From Mesaphorura yosii (taxonomy: Eukaryota > Arthropoda > Collembola > Poduromorpha > Tullbergiidae), in NCBI GenBank assembly GCA_009869945.1, contig WIXG01000211.1:62001-126000 (forward strand): a stretch of DNA of 64,000 nucleotides, in the 5' to 3' direction. The notes beneath the pieces were generated by a model, which did no database searches, was not told the origin of the DNA, and saw only the letters and a program-made list of their open reading frames with translations. This document shows, piece after piece, positions 49,444 to 62,357 of the stretch. The position numbers were made by a program, and so were the translations under genes. Position 1 is the first letter of the stretch. Each line of letters starts with the position of its first letter.

Positions 49444-50295
49444 TTCCAGCGCTTCTCAACACAAAGATATCAATTTTCTCACACGTATTCTCAACAAGTA
49501 ATCAATAATTTGGCCATTTTGTTCACTGTCAATTGTAAGTCTCAATTTATCTGCGGCTCAGAATGTCAGTAATTCCAAAGCTTTTGTAATAAATGTGTCA
49601 ATGTGTGAGTAATGAAACATGTGTTGAGATCGGACAAGGTCTCATTCATATCGTACATAGAGATGGTCAGATAAATATCTGATCTGACCTCCACAGCTAA
49701 TTTATTCTGCTGCTCATACTGTGAACTGTTCAGTCAATGCCGCCAGTTGTAAACGATAGAAAACAGACGGCCGATCTTAATTCTTTTGATCTTGTACCCT
49801 TGTACCAAAGCAGATCGCAGAACAGAAGTGGATGCCTGCCAAAATTCGCCACAACGGATTCATTAACCAGCTTAATCACTAAACATTGATCCTCCCGCAC
49901 TGTAAATAATGTCTGGTCATGTATGCAAACTTGTAAACGCGAATTTAATTTATTCCAGATCATGCTCTGCTGTCTGCTTCTACCGTAAACAAGCCGAGCT
50001 CCTGTGCTGTCTGCCACTACATTTAGTTTACGCTAGCTGTAGTCCAGATCTTATTAGGATAACTGCAGAGTGGATCGAGCGCAGAAACAGAACAGAGATT
50101 CCAATTCGAAAGATGTTATATGTTAATGAGTCATAACTGTTTTTAACGTTAACATGCCTGCAGCGGCAGACGCGACGGATTTGCGCAGCCGAGATCATCA
50201 AACCAATTCTTACCTTGACTCCTTTCCCCGCTGAACACGCCTGCCTTTCCTGCCGTGATCCATGTGCAATTGCTCTCGCCGTCGCAGTCATAAAA
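49444..50295. other. Spacer between dynein-like gene and ACE
   Basis: No supported gene. ORFs on both strands (for example 49730-50017 minus) lack motifs. Confidence 0.5.
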
Positions 50296-52871
50296 ATGGT
50301 TGGCCACAGTCGCACAATCTTCGCTGTCGTATGGCTGGCTGTGATAAGTTGCTTCGCTGTGTCAGCATCGCCTGCGAACTCTGCGAAAATCACGGACGAG
50401 CGCAACGCGACTGGATTTCTGAAGTACGTCAATGAACGGGCCACGTCGCTCTGCATTGCCAACAAAATCCATCAGTGGAATTACAACACCAATTTGACTT
50501 CGGCAGAGGCACGAGCAAATGCGGTGCGGTGAATCTGTCACAAAGGAGCTGTTTGGTTGTTTTCGTGCTGTTGTTTGAAATGCCGTGTTTTTGTTGCGTT
50601 GATTGCAGTCAGCGTCGAGTCTCAACTACTGGAAGTTCTGGAAGGACATCAATGACAAGGCCGGGCAGTACGACGCGAGCGGGTTTCGGGACCCACGCAA
50701 TAAAAGGTTGATGAAGATACTCTCCGTTTATGGACAGTTTGTGACGAATGATACGCAGATGAAAAAGGTCAGTCAGATCACGACTTCACGCCACGACGTG
50801 AATCTTCGGAAGATTAAACGGTACCCGACTCCGTTTGTCCTTTCTGACTGGCAGATGACTGAGGCGAAGCACGCGATGGAAGGAATCTTCAGCAAAGCCA
50901 AAGTGTGCTCGTACACCTACCACCGAAGGTGCAATTTGACCCTGGAGCCAGACCTGACGCTGGAGTTGCAGACAAATCGCGACCCAGACACGCTTAAATA
51001 TTATTGGCTTGCGTTCCGCGCTGCGACAGGTCGTAAGATGAGGGGAAACTACACGCAATTGGCGCACATAGTCAATGAAGCCATTGTGAGCAGTGGACGT
51101 AAGGCGTGGAAATATCGTGCATTGTGTCCGAGGAGCACATGATGACCTGTATTTCATATTTGCAGACTATGAATCCGTGATGGCTGCCGAGACTCGTCAG
51201 TACGAAGCCCCAAATCTGAAGCAGGATGTAGACTCGCTCTGGAAGCAACTCGAGCCTTTTTACCGCCAGTTGCATGCGTACGTGAGGCACAAGCTGAGAG
51301 AATTCTACTCGCGAGCGGGACACCCTGAGCTTGTTCCTCCACAAGGACCCATCCCAGCCCACTTGCTGGGGAACATGTGGGCTCAGTCATGGGCCAACGT
51401 CTTTGACCTGGTGGTGCCGTATCCAGAGAAGAAAAGCATCGACGTCAGTCCGAAAATAATGGAACTTCAACTCTCCCCGGAGGAAATGGCGAGAATAGCT
51501 GAAGCCTTTTTTAAATCGATCGGATTCCCGCCACTGCCTCGAGCCTTCTGGGAGGGCTCAATTTTGGTGAAACCCGAAGACCGAGAAATCATTTGCCACG
51601 CTTCGGCCTGGGATATGTGTGATGGAGTCAATTTCCGAATCAAACAATGCACGAGGCCCACGTTTGAGGACTTTCTCACGTTGCATCATGAAATGGGGCA
51701 CATTTATTACCAGATGTTGTACAAGAATGAACCCCTTCTGTTTCGCGATGGGGCGAATCCCGGATTTCACGAGGCTATAGGAGATCTCATCAGTCTCAGC
51801 GTGCAAACACCCCAGCATCTGCAGAGTGTCGGGTTGCTGGACGAGGTTGATGACGTAACAGATGAGCAGGCGGACATTAATTACCTGCTCTCAATGGCAT
51901 TAGAGAGCGTGGCGTTTCTTCCGTTCGGCTACCTCGTGGACCAGTGGAGATGGGCCGTCTTTCAGAAGGATATCACACCCAACGATTATAATTGTGCCTG
52001 GTGGAATCTCAGGTCTTGATCCAAAAATTTTGCCAGACCACTTTTTGACGTCACCGGCCATCAAACTCTACTTCTCATCTAATTTCAGGGTCAACGTGCA
52101 GGGGGTTGCACCGCCGGAAACGAGAACAGAAGACGACTTTGACCCAGGTGCCAAATTCCACGTAGCTTCAAATACAGGCTACATCAGGTGATGAGTTTTT
52201 CACGCTTTGCATCTGAGAAACAGTGAGATTGTAATGAAGATCGTACGTTCAGATATTTCGTGAGTTCCATCATCCAGTTTCAGTTTCACGAAGCGCTTTG
52301 CACTTCAGCCGGGAAGTACGACGCTCGGGACGGCAGCAGCCCACCACTGCACAAGTGCGACATTCAAGGAAGCAGAGCAGCTGGCGAGAAACTAATGTAC
52401 GTGCTCTAGCTCACGCTTAAACTTGCGCCCATCTCGAATAATAAGCTAATGGGGATTCACCATTGATTTGTCCATCAGGAGGATGTTAAGCGTCGGATAC
52501 TCGCGGCCTTGGCAGGACTCCATGGAAATTATGACGGGAAAGCGCGACATGGACGCTGGGTCGATTCTTGAGTACTTCAAACCGTTAATCAGGTGGCTGG
52601 AAGCGGAGAATCAAAGATTAAACCTGACTGTAGGATGGAAGGAAGGTAAGACACAGCACGCACGAAGCAAATGCACACGAACCAGGCGGAAGATGCTCAG
52701 GAATTTTGTGATTTGTTGACAGAATCGGTTTCATGCATGAGTTTACGCAAGGGGGTCTCGAACAGGGAGCGCCTGGGAAATGGAAGCCCGTGCCGGAAGG
52801 TCTCAGTTGAATTATCAGTATTGTCAGCAGTATTTATTGCATTTTACTACTTCAGAAGTTGCTATCAATAA
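50296..52871 (+). CDS. Angiotensin-converting enzyme-like M2 peptidase
   Basis: Zinc dipeptidyl carboxypeptidase, single domain, 707 residues. Exons 50296-50523, 50609-51098, 51166-52012, 52089-52187, 52253-52396, 52479-52645 and 52723-52871. A signal peptide ([20 protein letters not shown]) is followed by an M2 domain: [40 protein letters not shown], the zinc motif [30 protein letters not shown] (third zinc ligand E), [16 protein letters not shown] and FHEALC. All catalytic residues I can check are present, so it should be active, unlike nematode ACN-1. The last exon adds a hydrophobic end ([15 protein letters not shown]) that could anchor it in the membrane. The stop codon overlaps AATAAA. 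Confidence 0.95.
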
Positions 52872-52872
52872 A

Positions 52873-53260
52873 TCAGTCATGCGCGTCGGAGAAGTGGGCC
52901 AAGATAACAAGTGTGAATATGATGTCGAACACCAAGCTTACGCCGTACGTGGCAATCCAGCGCCCGTACTCCTTCAAGAATGTCTTGCGCTCAATTTTCA
53001 TTCTGCGAACACGGCTCCCTTCTGGCTCGATGTCGAGAACTGTGTCGCGACCGTTCTCTGTGAATACGGAATTCTGGCTTTAACACGATGCGTGTTTGTG
53101 CCTTCAAATTACTACCTTCGGCGTCTTGCAGTTTTGCAGATCTGCCTTCAGCCTCCTCGTAGATTGTGGACAGCTCCCGACGAGGCAAGAAATTCTCTCG
53201 TTCTTGTCGGAGAAAGACGTCGTTATTTCGTTCCTTCGAATTCACGCAAAGTGGAGCTTA
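52873..53260 (-). CDS. Small single-pass membrane protein, unknown (start not determined)
   Basis: Exon 2 (52873-53057) encodes NGRDTVLDIEPEGSRVRRMK, then a C-terminal hydrophobic helix YGVSLVFDIIFTLVILAHF and the end SDAHD. Exon 1 ends at 53116 (phase 1) and encodes a charged segment (RRELSTIYEEAEGRSAKLQD). Upstream of about 53260 the frame closes without an ATG. A candidate start exon (MDAQGSSIVQ) at about 53300 is in another phase. The stop codon is one base from that of the ACE gene on the other strand. Family not recognised. Confidence 0.55.
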
Positions 53261-53299
53261 CTTTGAACTATAGAAGAGCCTTGAGCATCCATCCTGCGC

Positions 53300-53808
53300 G
53301 TTTCAAGCGAATCGGGATAATAAATTAGTTGGAAATGAGGAAGCATAGTGCAGAGATTCCCAGAATGAGAATAGTGACCGACTAAATGACAAATGACTAT
53401 CAACTAAAAACAGAATCGAGGAAGACGGCAATGCGATTGAGAGGTCATTACCATTTTGATACAATTTTGCAATTACAATTAGCACTCATGTTATTCAGCT
53501 TCTCTCTGGACTTCAGGAGTTGCAGCATCAAAGAATTAACTTCAAGATATGTTAGTAGACTTCCTCTTATAAACTTTTGCACATTCTGGCAAATTGCAGC
53601 GGTGCATGACAATTTGGACACATGACACGAGATGCAATCTTCATCGCATTTTATTTCTATAAAACAAGAAAGAAATCTTTTACAAGGTGGTGGCGTAACG
53701 TAAGCGATAGCTGAAAAATATAATTCGTGTTGGTATAAGTAGTAACATGATCAAAGTATCTGTATGTGAAGTCTTCATCTGAAATCTGAACTCCCGAGGG
53801 CCATTGAT
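53300..53808. other. Spacer
   Basis: 3' flank of TOPORS and upstream side of the small membrane protein; no gene supported. Confidence 0.45.
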
Positions 53809-56800
53809 TCAGTCATCGCCCGGGTCGGGACTCTTCTTCTCATTGCCGTCGAATGCCTCCTGAGCCTCCTGAGCCTCCTCCATTTCTGTAAGGTGCGAAG
53901 CTGAGCTGGATGATGATGAAGATGCTTCTTCCTCCTCTTCTCTCTGGCTATTGGAGTTGGGAGCAAATGCTGTGTCTGAAAAATAGAAACAGTCACATTT
54001 TAGATGCCACCAAATGCAGAAGAATTATTTTAAGCTTCTTCTGGTCAAAATTTCGCAAAGTATTGGCTTGTGGACATTGCAAATATTAAACACAGCATGA
54101 ATATGCACGGGATTGGCTGCACGAATACTTTCCACTTCTACCACAACAAGATCAACTTATTAAATGAAAGGTATCACAACTTACAATCCCAGTCCACAGA
54201 GTTTTCTTGCTCCTTTTCCATAAACGCTCCAGAATTCTCGATTAGTTCAGTAATAGGTTTCCATCCGCTGCTGCTGCTCGCGTTCAATTTGGCGGGGGGC
54301 AGGTCCACAATGGAAGGGAGACTTGAGCTGGAGGAGCCCGAATCTCGCCGTCTAAACAGAGATGAGGTTTTTAAACCTTGTAAAGATGCTTATAAATTTC
54401 AAGAAGCGCAATTAAGCTTAACAGCGCAGTTGACCGGTTTGGCACCTAACCTCTTGTATCTAACATTTTCCGTCATGAATTTATGCCAATTCTCCCTAGT
54501 GTCTTCTGCCACATTCACATGGCCATTTTCAAAATCTCTGGGCAGGGACCGCACAGGCATGGGCATGTCATCTTCGGCAAACTCTTGTACAACTGAGTCC
54601 ATATCCGCAAGCATTCTCCGAAGCATGTAATCACTCTTCTTCATTGGTGGGCGGTAGCTGTGGCCATTAAGACGTGCACGCGCCGCTGCAGATGTCGAGG
54701 GCTTCGGTGATGATGGTCTAACAACTCCATTTGCAGTGCCACGACTGTTGCGAATTTCCTCCAAAACGTGCACAGATGAAGATGAAGTCGAAGCCACCTC
54801 GGCGGGTGACCCCTCAACTCCTCCTCCAACAGTACCATTTGGTACGACAGTGCTGTCACTCCTCTTTTTGCCCCTTTTAGGCCTCTCTGGAACATAATAT
54901 CCAAACTGAGAGGCAGCTGTGACCTGAAATTATTCACATAGAAAAGTGTCAAATTCTTGTCAATAGCGAAGAGATCAGATCGACTGTGAGCCAATGAAGA
55001 AAAATACCTCCGTTTCGGATACATGATCATCGGAATCGGATTCGATTGTAATAACGGCAAGAGGGGGCGGTTTCACAATCGGATGAACGCCCAACAGTTC
55101 GCAATCATCGGAGTCAGAATCGTCCGTCGCCGGCTCTCTCTTTGGCACCTCATAAGATAATTTTGGTTTCTTCTGTTGATGGCACGCCTCGCTTGGCATG
55201 GGAGGAGGTCTTGGTTCACCAATGGCATGCTCATCAAACCCAACAACGCCAAGCAGCTGGCGTCGTGATTCCTCTCTGACCACCCGACTCGTCCCAGGCT
55301 GTTGATCTGGACTCGGTAGACGGTTCCCGTTAGCCTCGGAACGAAGCGGCCATCGCTCTTGATCAGAAGACGCTGTGGCACTCAAGTTCATTGGCGGAGT
55401 GTCCGCATCTGCACGTTGTCTGCGATGTCTTCTCTCTGGGCGTCGTCCTGAGCTCAGTTCCAAAGCTCTAGACGACGGTCCTGCTTCCTCGTCGTCATCA
55501 AGTGTCACCACTGGCACAGGAATCGAAGAACTTGCATTCGCAGGATGATCTCCACGACGAGTTTCCGGGTACGTGGCTACACGATCATAAATTGCCATTC
55601 CCAGTCCGGACAGCGCAAAATGATAAAGCTCATGCTGGAAATGTTTCACACGAGCTGAATTTTCGAAATAGATTCGTATCATTTCCCGGAATTCACGTCC
55701 CCGGATGTCATAACGAATAAGCAAAGACGTGATCAGTTCATACAGAGCAGCCAGCTGAAAAAGATTCATATCGTAAGATTTGCATGTTTTCCTTATTTAA
55801 GTTAAGTTAAACCCTTTTTGAAAGTGTGAAATTGCTTACTCGGGAGCGTGGAGTTGTAAGTCCCAGAAGCACTGTGAGCTCACGCTTCAGCCAAGGTTTA
55901 ATTCTTGAGAATGCGATTGCATGAGTACTGCAAAGTAGAGATACTTTAAGTTGACGAGCGCTAAACCACTTGCAAATACAAATAGACTCTATTGTAAACT
56001 GAAAACACAATTTACCTAAAGTATTCGACACTTGGGAAGAATACGGCTCCAGGCTGCATGGAAGACGAGAAAGGTGTCACGTACTGCCCTCGATCATAGA
56101 TACGTCGCCGACGCTGGTAACTCTGCGTGCCGTATGGTCCATAGAAGAGTTGATCCGGATGTAGCTCACTAAAAGAAAAATTGAGCATTTTATTCCCGTC
56201 TAGCTTAATATTTTTGATTATCATAAATTTACTACATTTCTGCGACTGCATCTTATTTTTCGGAAGGATTATTTCATGAAGAAAATGACAACGCTCATAG
56301 TTTTGCCACTTGCTATGCGAGTGGATTATTGAAAGCACAATTTAAATACGTGAAAGCAAACGGGTTATTTAATTATTAATAAAATTGTGAACTTACGCTC
56401 CAGCTAAATCATCATCAGGACCAACGAACGGATTATCACTTTCGAACGGTACCGGCAGCACGTTAATCGAAAGACCCTCTGGAAACTGCCCCAAGTTGGA
56501 AAACCTAGCTGATGTAGCGGATCGGGAGCTTCGAGAGCTGGAAGCATGCGCTGGAGGGGGGCCACCATGTGTGTTGATTACCGTTGGATTGCCAAAATGA
56601 ATTATGCTCTGCAGATAGTTGTTGAAGCTCCCAGCCCTATACCAAATTAAATATAAAGAATTACGGCATTCGTTCCTCGAACGCAGCATCAACTAAAAGA
56701 AATAATACTAATTAACTCACGTCTCGAGACCAAATTCACGAAAATAGGAATTTCCAGATTGACCAAGACCAATTTGGCCCAAATTAATACGAATACCCAA

Positions 56801-57190
56801 CTGCGAGGGTGGTCCAGCAAGAAGATTGGCGAACTCGTTGTGGGTAGCTGGAACGCTGTAAGTGTCATGGACTTCGCGACCGTCAACGAGACGAATGTTG
56901 TGAATGATTGTGGAGATATTTGATTTGCAGAGTGGGCATTCAGCCTTCACTTTTGACCACTCGAGAAGGCATGCGAAGCAGAATTCGTGACGGCAGCTAT
57001 TGGTCTTGCATTTATTAGCGATATTGGATAAGCATATAGCGCATTTATCAGCTGGTGGCGTCTCGTCAGTCGGAATGGCCGGCCCTGCAGCGGCAGGTTC
57101 TGGAGTAGGTGGCGCCAGTACAACAGTAGATGCAGCGGCGGATTGGCGCCTGGCCAATCGCGCAGTCTTCGATCTTGTGGACATAGACAT
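53809..57190 (-). CDS. TOPORS: TOPORS-like E3 ubiquitin/SUMO ligase
   Basis: Eight exons: 56721-57190, 56397-56636, 56016-56168, 55840-55927, 55008-55754, 54451-54923, 54185-54351 and 53809-53975, 834 residues. N-terminal RING: CAICLSNI...CRHEFCFACLLEWSKVKAECPLC, closely matching TOPORS (KCPICLD...CLHKFCFRC.QEWSKNKAECPLC). The middle has the family's second conserved region: RRRRIYDRGQYV, KPWLKRELTVLLGL, YELITSLLIRYDIRGREFRE and ARVKHFQHELYHFALSGL. The C-terminal half is disordered: Arg-rich and acidic, with SUMO-interaction-like VITIESDSDD and a Glu/Ser tail with an EAQEAQEA repeat. Probably nuclear. All exon phases agree. Confidence 0.93.
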
Positions 57191-59687
57191 AATCTGTCTT
57201 AAAAAGCCCAAAATTAAACATAATTCCACATAACACAACTTACTGTTGCTTTTGAATCAGAGATCATTGAAGTCTACGAACACAAGAAAAAAACTACGTG
57301 GACTGTGGACCCCAAATAGGCTTAGGTTAAACTTGTGAGGTGTTCGAATTCTTAGATGCTCAAAACTGTAGTGTTAACCACCACGAGCTTCCGTCAATTT
57401 AATAGGTGTCTTTTCATTGTATTACTGTTGACACTAATGTAAGACTTATTCATGGATACCTAAGCTATGCCTTCGAAGTCTAGTATTCTAACATTTAACA
57501 AAAGTTAAGCAAGGGACGGCACATTAACAGTCTAAACTCTAAACTATCTTCTTTACGTAGTCCTTTTTCAGTTTCGAAATTACTTGACAACTACTAATTC
57601 TCAATAAAGCATCTCATTGTAATGCCTCAACCTGAACCTAAAACACCAAAGAAAGATCAAAAGCGGAACGGTGTATCAAAAATTAGGAACTTCCTGCAAA
57701 TTAGTAAATTCCCATTATACTTTACTTAATCAAGACCGTACTAATAAGGGCAAAATGTGAGACACTTGGTCATGCTTTCACTACAACCGACCCGAATCAA
57801 TTCAGGAGCCTCAGGATTCACAAACGAATGAGCATATTTAATCTTCATTACATGTTTAATTACGCAAATTAAAATATGCTCACTAGCAAAAAAACATGAA
57901 ACTGAAATGATGATGGTAAATAACTAGCATAGAGTGAGAGCGAGGCTCCCAATGTGAAGAGCACTTCCTGAGACTGGGTGCAAAAGATATCCCTAACACA
58001 AGAGATAACTGAAGTCTTATTAAGGGTCCAGAACAACGTTAGGTCAGTAGTGAAAGGTCAGTTTGGTACAAACTATTCGAATAGTTAAGTTGAAATACAG
58101 AATTCCACTTACCAATGAAGTTTTGTAGCAGAGGAGGCAATGAAGTAGATGAGACACTGATTTACATGCAGAACTCGTGCCCAATAATTAGTGAAGCGGA
58201 TGGCGGACACTAAATTTACTAAAATACTCTCTTGTCGTTTACAGGAATCCGATAGCGATAACCTGGTCTATTCTTATTTTACTGGTAAAAGAAGGTCGTT
58301 GTGCAAGCTTAAAGTTATTAACGCAATGTAACTCTCCGCAGTAAATTAAAAACAGAGTACAAACATGTAGTTAATCAGTAACTCCCTTCCGTAATTAATG
58401 GAATACCGTAAGATGACACGAAAGGACGATAATAATTAATATGCCCACTCAACTTTCTTATCTAGAACTGCTGCCAACTAGCAAACCAAGCTACGTGGAT
58501 ACTAATCAGTAAATTATGCTTTAAATTAATAATGGCGATTCCTCAATCCTTCCGCACCCTCTCTGTCTTCCAGTTTGTTGCAATAATTGTAGTCGGCTGG
58601 TTGACTCATTTCTTTCTCTTCCACCACCACCACGAATTGTAGCATGCGAAAACCCAACGAAAAGCCTCAACTCAGAGACAGACAGAGCGGACCAGCATCG
58701 CCGTATCGTTGTGAAGAGCACTTGCTTTGGATGAAAACAGCAGGTCGCACAAAAGAGAAGCGAGGTGCGAAACACAACTACATCTAACAGATTGTGCAGA
58801 ATGATGGCCCAGTAAAGGAAATTGCAAAAGCTCAAGCAGGGACGGAGACACAGAGCCAGAAGCACAAGAAAGAGCGTGCAAAGATCATAATCAGCCACAA
58901 GCCAGCTGAAAGGTGGCAGTTGTCCCTTGTGGCAATGATCACGCACGAGAAGAAACAAGCCGGTGCAACAAAGAAATTCGCAAAAGAAATCATGTCTCAA
59001 CAATTATCCTTTCCTTCTTTCTTTGTCCCTACGTCGACCTTCGGCATTCGCTTGGGCTCGTATTCGGCCAGATCAAATCTCGTTGTACATAAATCTTAGA
59101 TTTCAAGTCCAAGCGAGCTAGACGACGAAGCTGAGCATTGAAACGACAAAGCGAAGAGACAAGCGGCGAAGGCTTTGACAACGATTTAATTCTTATACAA
59201 TTCAACATCATACAAGGAAAATTAAACGGTCAAGTTCAACGGAATTGATAAGAAGTGCACAACAATTGACTGAAATTGGACCATCTTATCATGGAGTAGT
59301 AAACTGGTGATGAGAAACGAATATTTTGGTAAGTTACACAAACCATTTGCTTCAGCAATTCAGCACCTTACAAAGTTCTGTGTTTTTGGCGTACTTTTCA
59401 GCAGTATTTTGCAGCCTTACAGCCTTAAACTGTTATACGTTTGTTTGCTACAGGTCAGATCGTCGGTTCTCGTAATGCTGGTTCATCTACCGTCCCCACC
59501 AGCATCTTTCCGCTTGACATTCGATCTTCGCTTCTAACATTCGAGCTGTGAGAGGGAAGATAGTTCAGGTATTGGAATTTCTTGATGCCGTGTCTTCAAC
59601 CTTCAATTATTTCATATCCGCATTTCACTTAAATAGTCTTTATTGTATATCACAGGACATTCCATTCCGTAGCTTCGACAGTCAGAA
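57191..59687. other. 2.5-kb divergent intergenic region
   Basis: Between the starts of TOPORS (-) and the RING/TRAF-like gene (+), so it holds both promoters. The 160-codon minus ORF (58521-59003) lacks an ATG start and is antisense to an equally featureless plus ORF. Nothing else supported. Confidence 0.55.
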
Positions 59688-60509
59688 ATGGGATACAGCA
59701 AGGAGATATTCATCGATGAGACTTGCAAGGGATTTATCTGCGAAGTTTGCAGTGATGTGTTGGAAGATCCTGTCTTCACACAGGACGAGGCCGCCTTGGT
59801 ATGCGCTGCATGCGTGGAACAAGACAAGATTCTGTCCCCCAACGAAGAAGAGACGAATCACCGCCGCGCTCCTCCGGAATTCCTGATACAGCACTTTGCT
59901 CTGCGAGTTCGTTGTCACCTGGCGAAATATGGCTGCCCGATAGTAACAACACTCGCCAACTTGGATCAGCATTTGTCAATTTGTGAGTACGCGCCAGAAT
60001 GCAGCGACATGGACGAAAATCTTGAGTACTTGGAAGTGGACGAAGAGAAGGCGGTCATTGGCAATATCGTCAACGCAGCCAGAGAAGCCGTACCTGATGT
60101 GATTGAGTCGGATCTCTCGGATCATTTCAACAAAATTGTCATTCATTGCCTGTCGTTGGCGCTGTTTGCAGACTTCGACCTCGGTCCCATCGAAAGAACT
60201 GCCGAAATGAGCTTGTCTGCACTTTGCCCGGACTTCGCATGGAAAGTGACCCTGACAGTCGAAAGAGTTGAATCCGAGAGCGACACCGGTCTTGGCACAC
60301 TTCCTTCCGTCTCCACTCAGTCTACAGACGAAGTACTGCATGTAAAATTTGGGAAATTACATGTCTTCACCAGTAAAAGTGAAAACGTGAAATTTACACG
60401 AACCATCGAAGACTTTACTGAGCCGTCCTCCACTGAGATCGAGCAGATCGATATCAAAGAAGAAGATTTTGAGTTTGAAGACACACTTTCGCCAGGACTA
60501 ATATATTAA
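59688..60509 (+). CDS. RING/TRAF-type zinc finger protein, NRDP1-like N-terminus
   Basis: Single exon, 273 residues, start MGYSKEIFIDE. Residues 15-45 look like the first half of a RING (FICEVCSDVLEDPVF...VCAACV). The second cysteine pair is missing, so it is a degenerate or half RING. A TRAF-type zinc finger follows (VRCHLAKYGCPIVTTLANLD-QHLSICEY), as in NRDP1/RNF41 and RNF151. The rest is acidic and unlike the NRDP1 C-terminal domain; the last 30 residues are Glu/Asp-rich. Ligase activity is doubtful without a full RING. AATAAA near 60681 fits the transcript end. Confidence 0.8.
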   Translation: MGYSKEIFIDETCKGFICEVCSDVLEDPVFTQDEAALVCAACVEQDKILSPNEEETNHRRAPPEFLIQHFALRVRCHLAKYGCPIVTTLANLDQHLSICEYAPECSDMDENLEYLEVDEEKAVIGNIVNAAREAVPDVIESDLSDHFNKIVIHCLSLALFADFDLGPIERTAEMSLSALCPDFAWKVTLTVERVESESDTGLGTLPSVSTQSTDEVLHVKFGKLHVFTSKSENVKFTRTIEDFTEPSSTEIEQIDIKEEDFEFEDTLSPGLIY

Positions 60510-60869
60510 AAAAACTAAAAATACCAGACTACTACTAGTAATATAATTTAACCTTTTCAGCATTGACAATCTGACTAAAATTTGGTATCCTCATTTTTAT
60601 ATTGACGTCACATGAGTTTTGATTGTTGTCTGATAAGTCCTCAATTTCTATTAAATTTATGATGCAGCCTTTCGAATGTGAATAAAAGGTAATATTTGCG
60701 CAAAGAGAATTCAGACTACGTCATGTGTTTCATTAACTAAAAAGACACACAATTTATTCATAGGAATGTATTCAGCAAAATATTATTCAGCTACTTGAAA
60801 TTCTGACTCCAAGGATCCCAAATTGCCAGACGTAAGTCAGGGCGAGAGCCGAGGAATGTGTGGTTTGGT
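60510..60869. other. Spacer between convergent genes
   Basis: 3' flanks of the RING/TRAF-like gene and the O-methyltransferase, AT-rich. Confidence 0.5.
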
Positions 60870-62071
60870 TTACAGCTTGGTGACAGGATTGATCAACATG
60901 ACGCCGTCACGTAATGGGAGAATAACCTGCACGAGGAGAAAAATCATGTTACGTATTCAGAATTTGATGGTCTCTTTCATTTGTGACATTACTTGGTTAA
61001 CTCTCGGATCCTTCGCCACTGCTTCTGTGAATTCGTGTATCGCCGTTCCTAACCTTCCATAGGGCTTAGGGTACACATCTCCAAACCAAAGGACATTGTC
61101 CACCACAATGCATCCAGTTGAAGTGAGAAGGTTGTTGTCCATAACAAACTGCAACACAAATACAAGACATGGGTTAGTAAATGCAATTCTCCCTCATTCA
61201 ATTTGAAGTTAAGATTTAAGTCCACAGCAAACTTACGTTGTAGTAATTTATGTAGTTGGGCTTATCAGCGTCGATAAAAACCAGATCAAACTGAGCTCCT
61301 TCTTCTTTGAGCTTGACCAGTGAGTCCAGAGCTTGGCCAATCATGACGCAAAGCTTCGGTTCAGCGTATGTGCCACGAATGCGAGACTTGATAAACTTCT
61401 CCAAGTATGGCTCCGTGTCCAGTGATACGACTTGTTTCTATTAAAAAAGACTTACGGTTGGCATATTGGCTCATGGCTTTAATTGATGTGAAAGCATTTA
61501 CACAAAATGGGCTAGCACAGAAGGCGACGGCGCTTCCACCAGTGAACATGCCGATTTCGAGAATTTTTTCAGCACGGGTCATCTCCGCGAGAATTTTCAG
61601 GAAACCACCTGCAAGGAGTAAGCACGGGATTAGTTTGAGACTGAGAGCACTGACACTTAAGGTTGAAACGTCCAGTCAGCGATGAAGTGAACCAAACTTA
61701 CTCTCGTATGGACCGGACATCATTTGGGTCGAGGCAGTATATGACATCAGCCCATTCTTGAAATTTTCAGCCCACGGTTCAGCTCGAGTGTCACTCACGA
61801 TCTTGGCCTGCAAGGGTCCCAATGGCGAAACGGTGGCATCCAAATACGGATCGAGCTCCCCAGTAAGTTGCAGAGCCTTCTGTAGTTTTTCCCGAGCAGC
61901 AGGATCGGTGGTGGTCTCAAGAACCTCTGCGATTAGACCGGCTGCTTGAGGAAGAATATAGTCTGTGAAAACAAATGAACGAATCAAATGGAATCGGATC
62001 AAATCTTGAAAGCTGTGACGATATTTGACAATTTGACACTTACCTGCGCCAACCCTTGGAATATAAGACAT
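60870..62071 (-). CDS. Caffeoyl-CoA/catechol-type O-methyltransferase (family 3)
   Basis: SAM-dependent methyltransferase of the COMTD1/caffeoyl-CoA family. Exons 62044-62071, 61702-61962, 61502-61608, 61237-61437, 60993-61148 and 60870-60926 give 269 residues. Motifs: SAM motif I ILEIGMFTGGSAVAF, KQVVSLDTEPYLEKF, metal/substrate region FDLVFIDADKPNYINYYN, IVVDNVLWFGDVY and the C-terminal LPLRDGV. No signal peptide is seen; COMTD1 relatives are often membrane-anchored, this one looks soluble. For exon 3 I chose the donor at TGT/gtaaat because it keeps the family spacing to KQVVSLD. The physiological substrate is unknown. Confidence 0.92.
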
Positions 62072-62357
62072 TGTTACGGTGAATTATAGCTGCAATGAGG
62101 CGGTTGAAATCGCGAAGTCGCCACTTTTATGCATTTGCCATGAAAAAATTCTGTCATTCGCACTCGTGAAACGTTTCGGTGTTGCATCGATTATTTTTAC
62201 ATAACCGAGTACAGCAGCTGTAATATGAAAATCGTACCAGTCGACTGTTCAAGGTTAAGGAGGTAATTTGAGAAACACAAATGAATTCCATAAACGTGCC
62301 TGATTGCACGTACATACTCTTTACTATTTTCGTCAGCACCAAAACGTTTCGTTTGCA
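62072..62357. other. Spacer
   Basis: Short gap between WASHC5 3' end and the O-methyltransferase start (same strand); nothing recognised. Confidence 0.5.

Noticed and set aside
58521..59003. 160-codon minus-strand ORF in the TOPORS upstream region
   Set aside because: Begins at a non-ATG codon, Leu/Cys/Phe-rich, antisense to a basic ORF; looks like a chance open frame in a promoter region.
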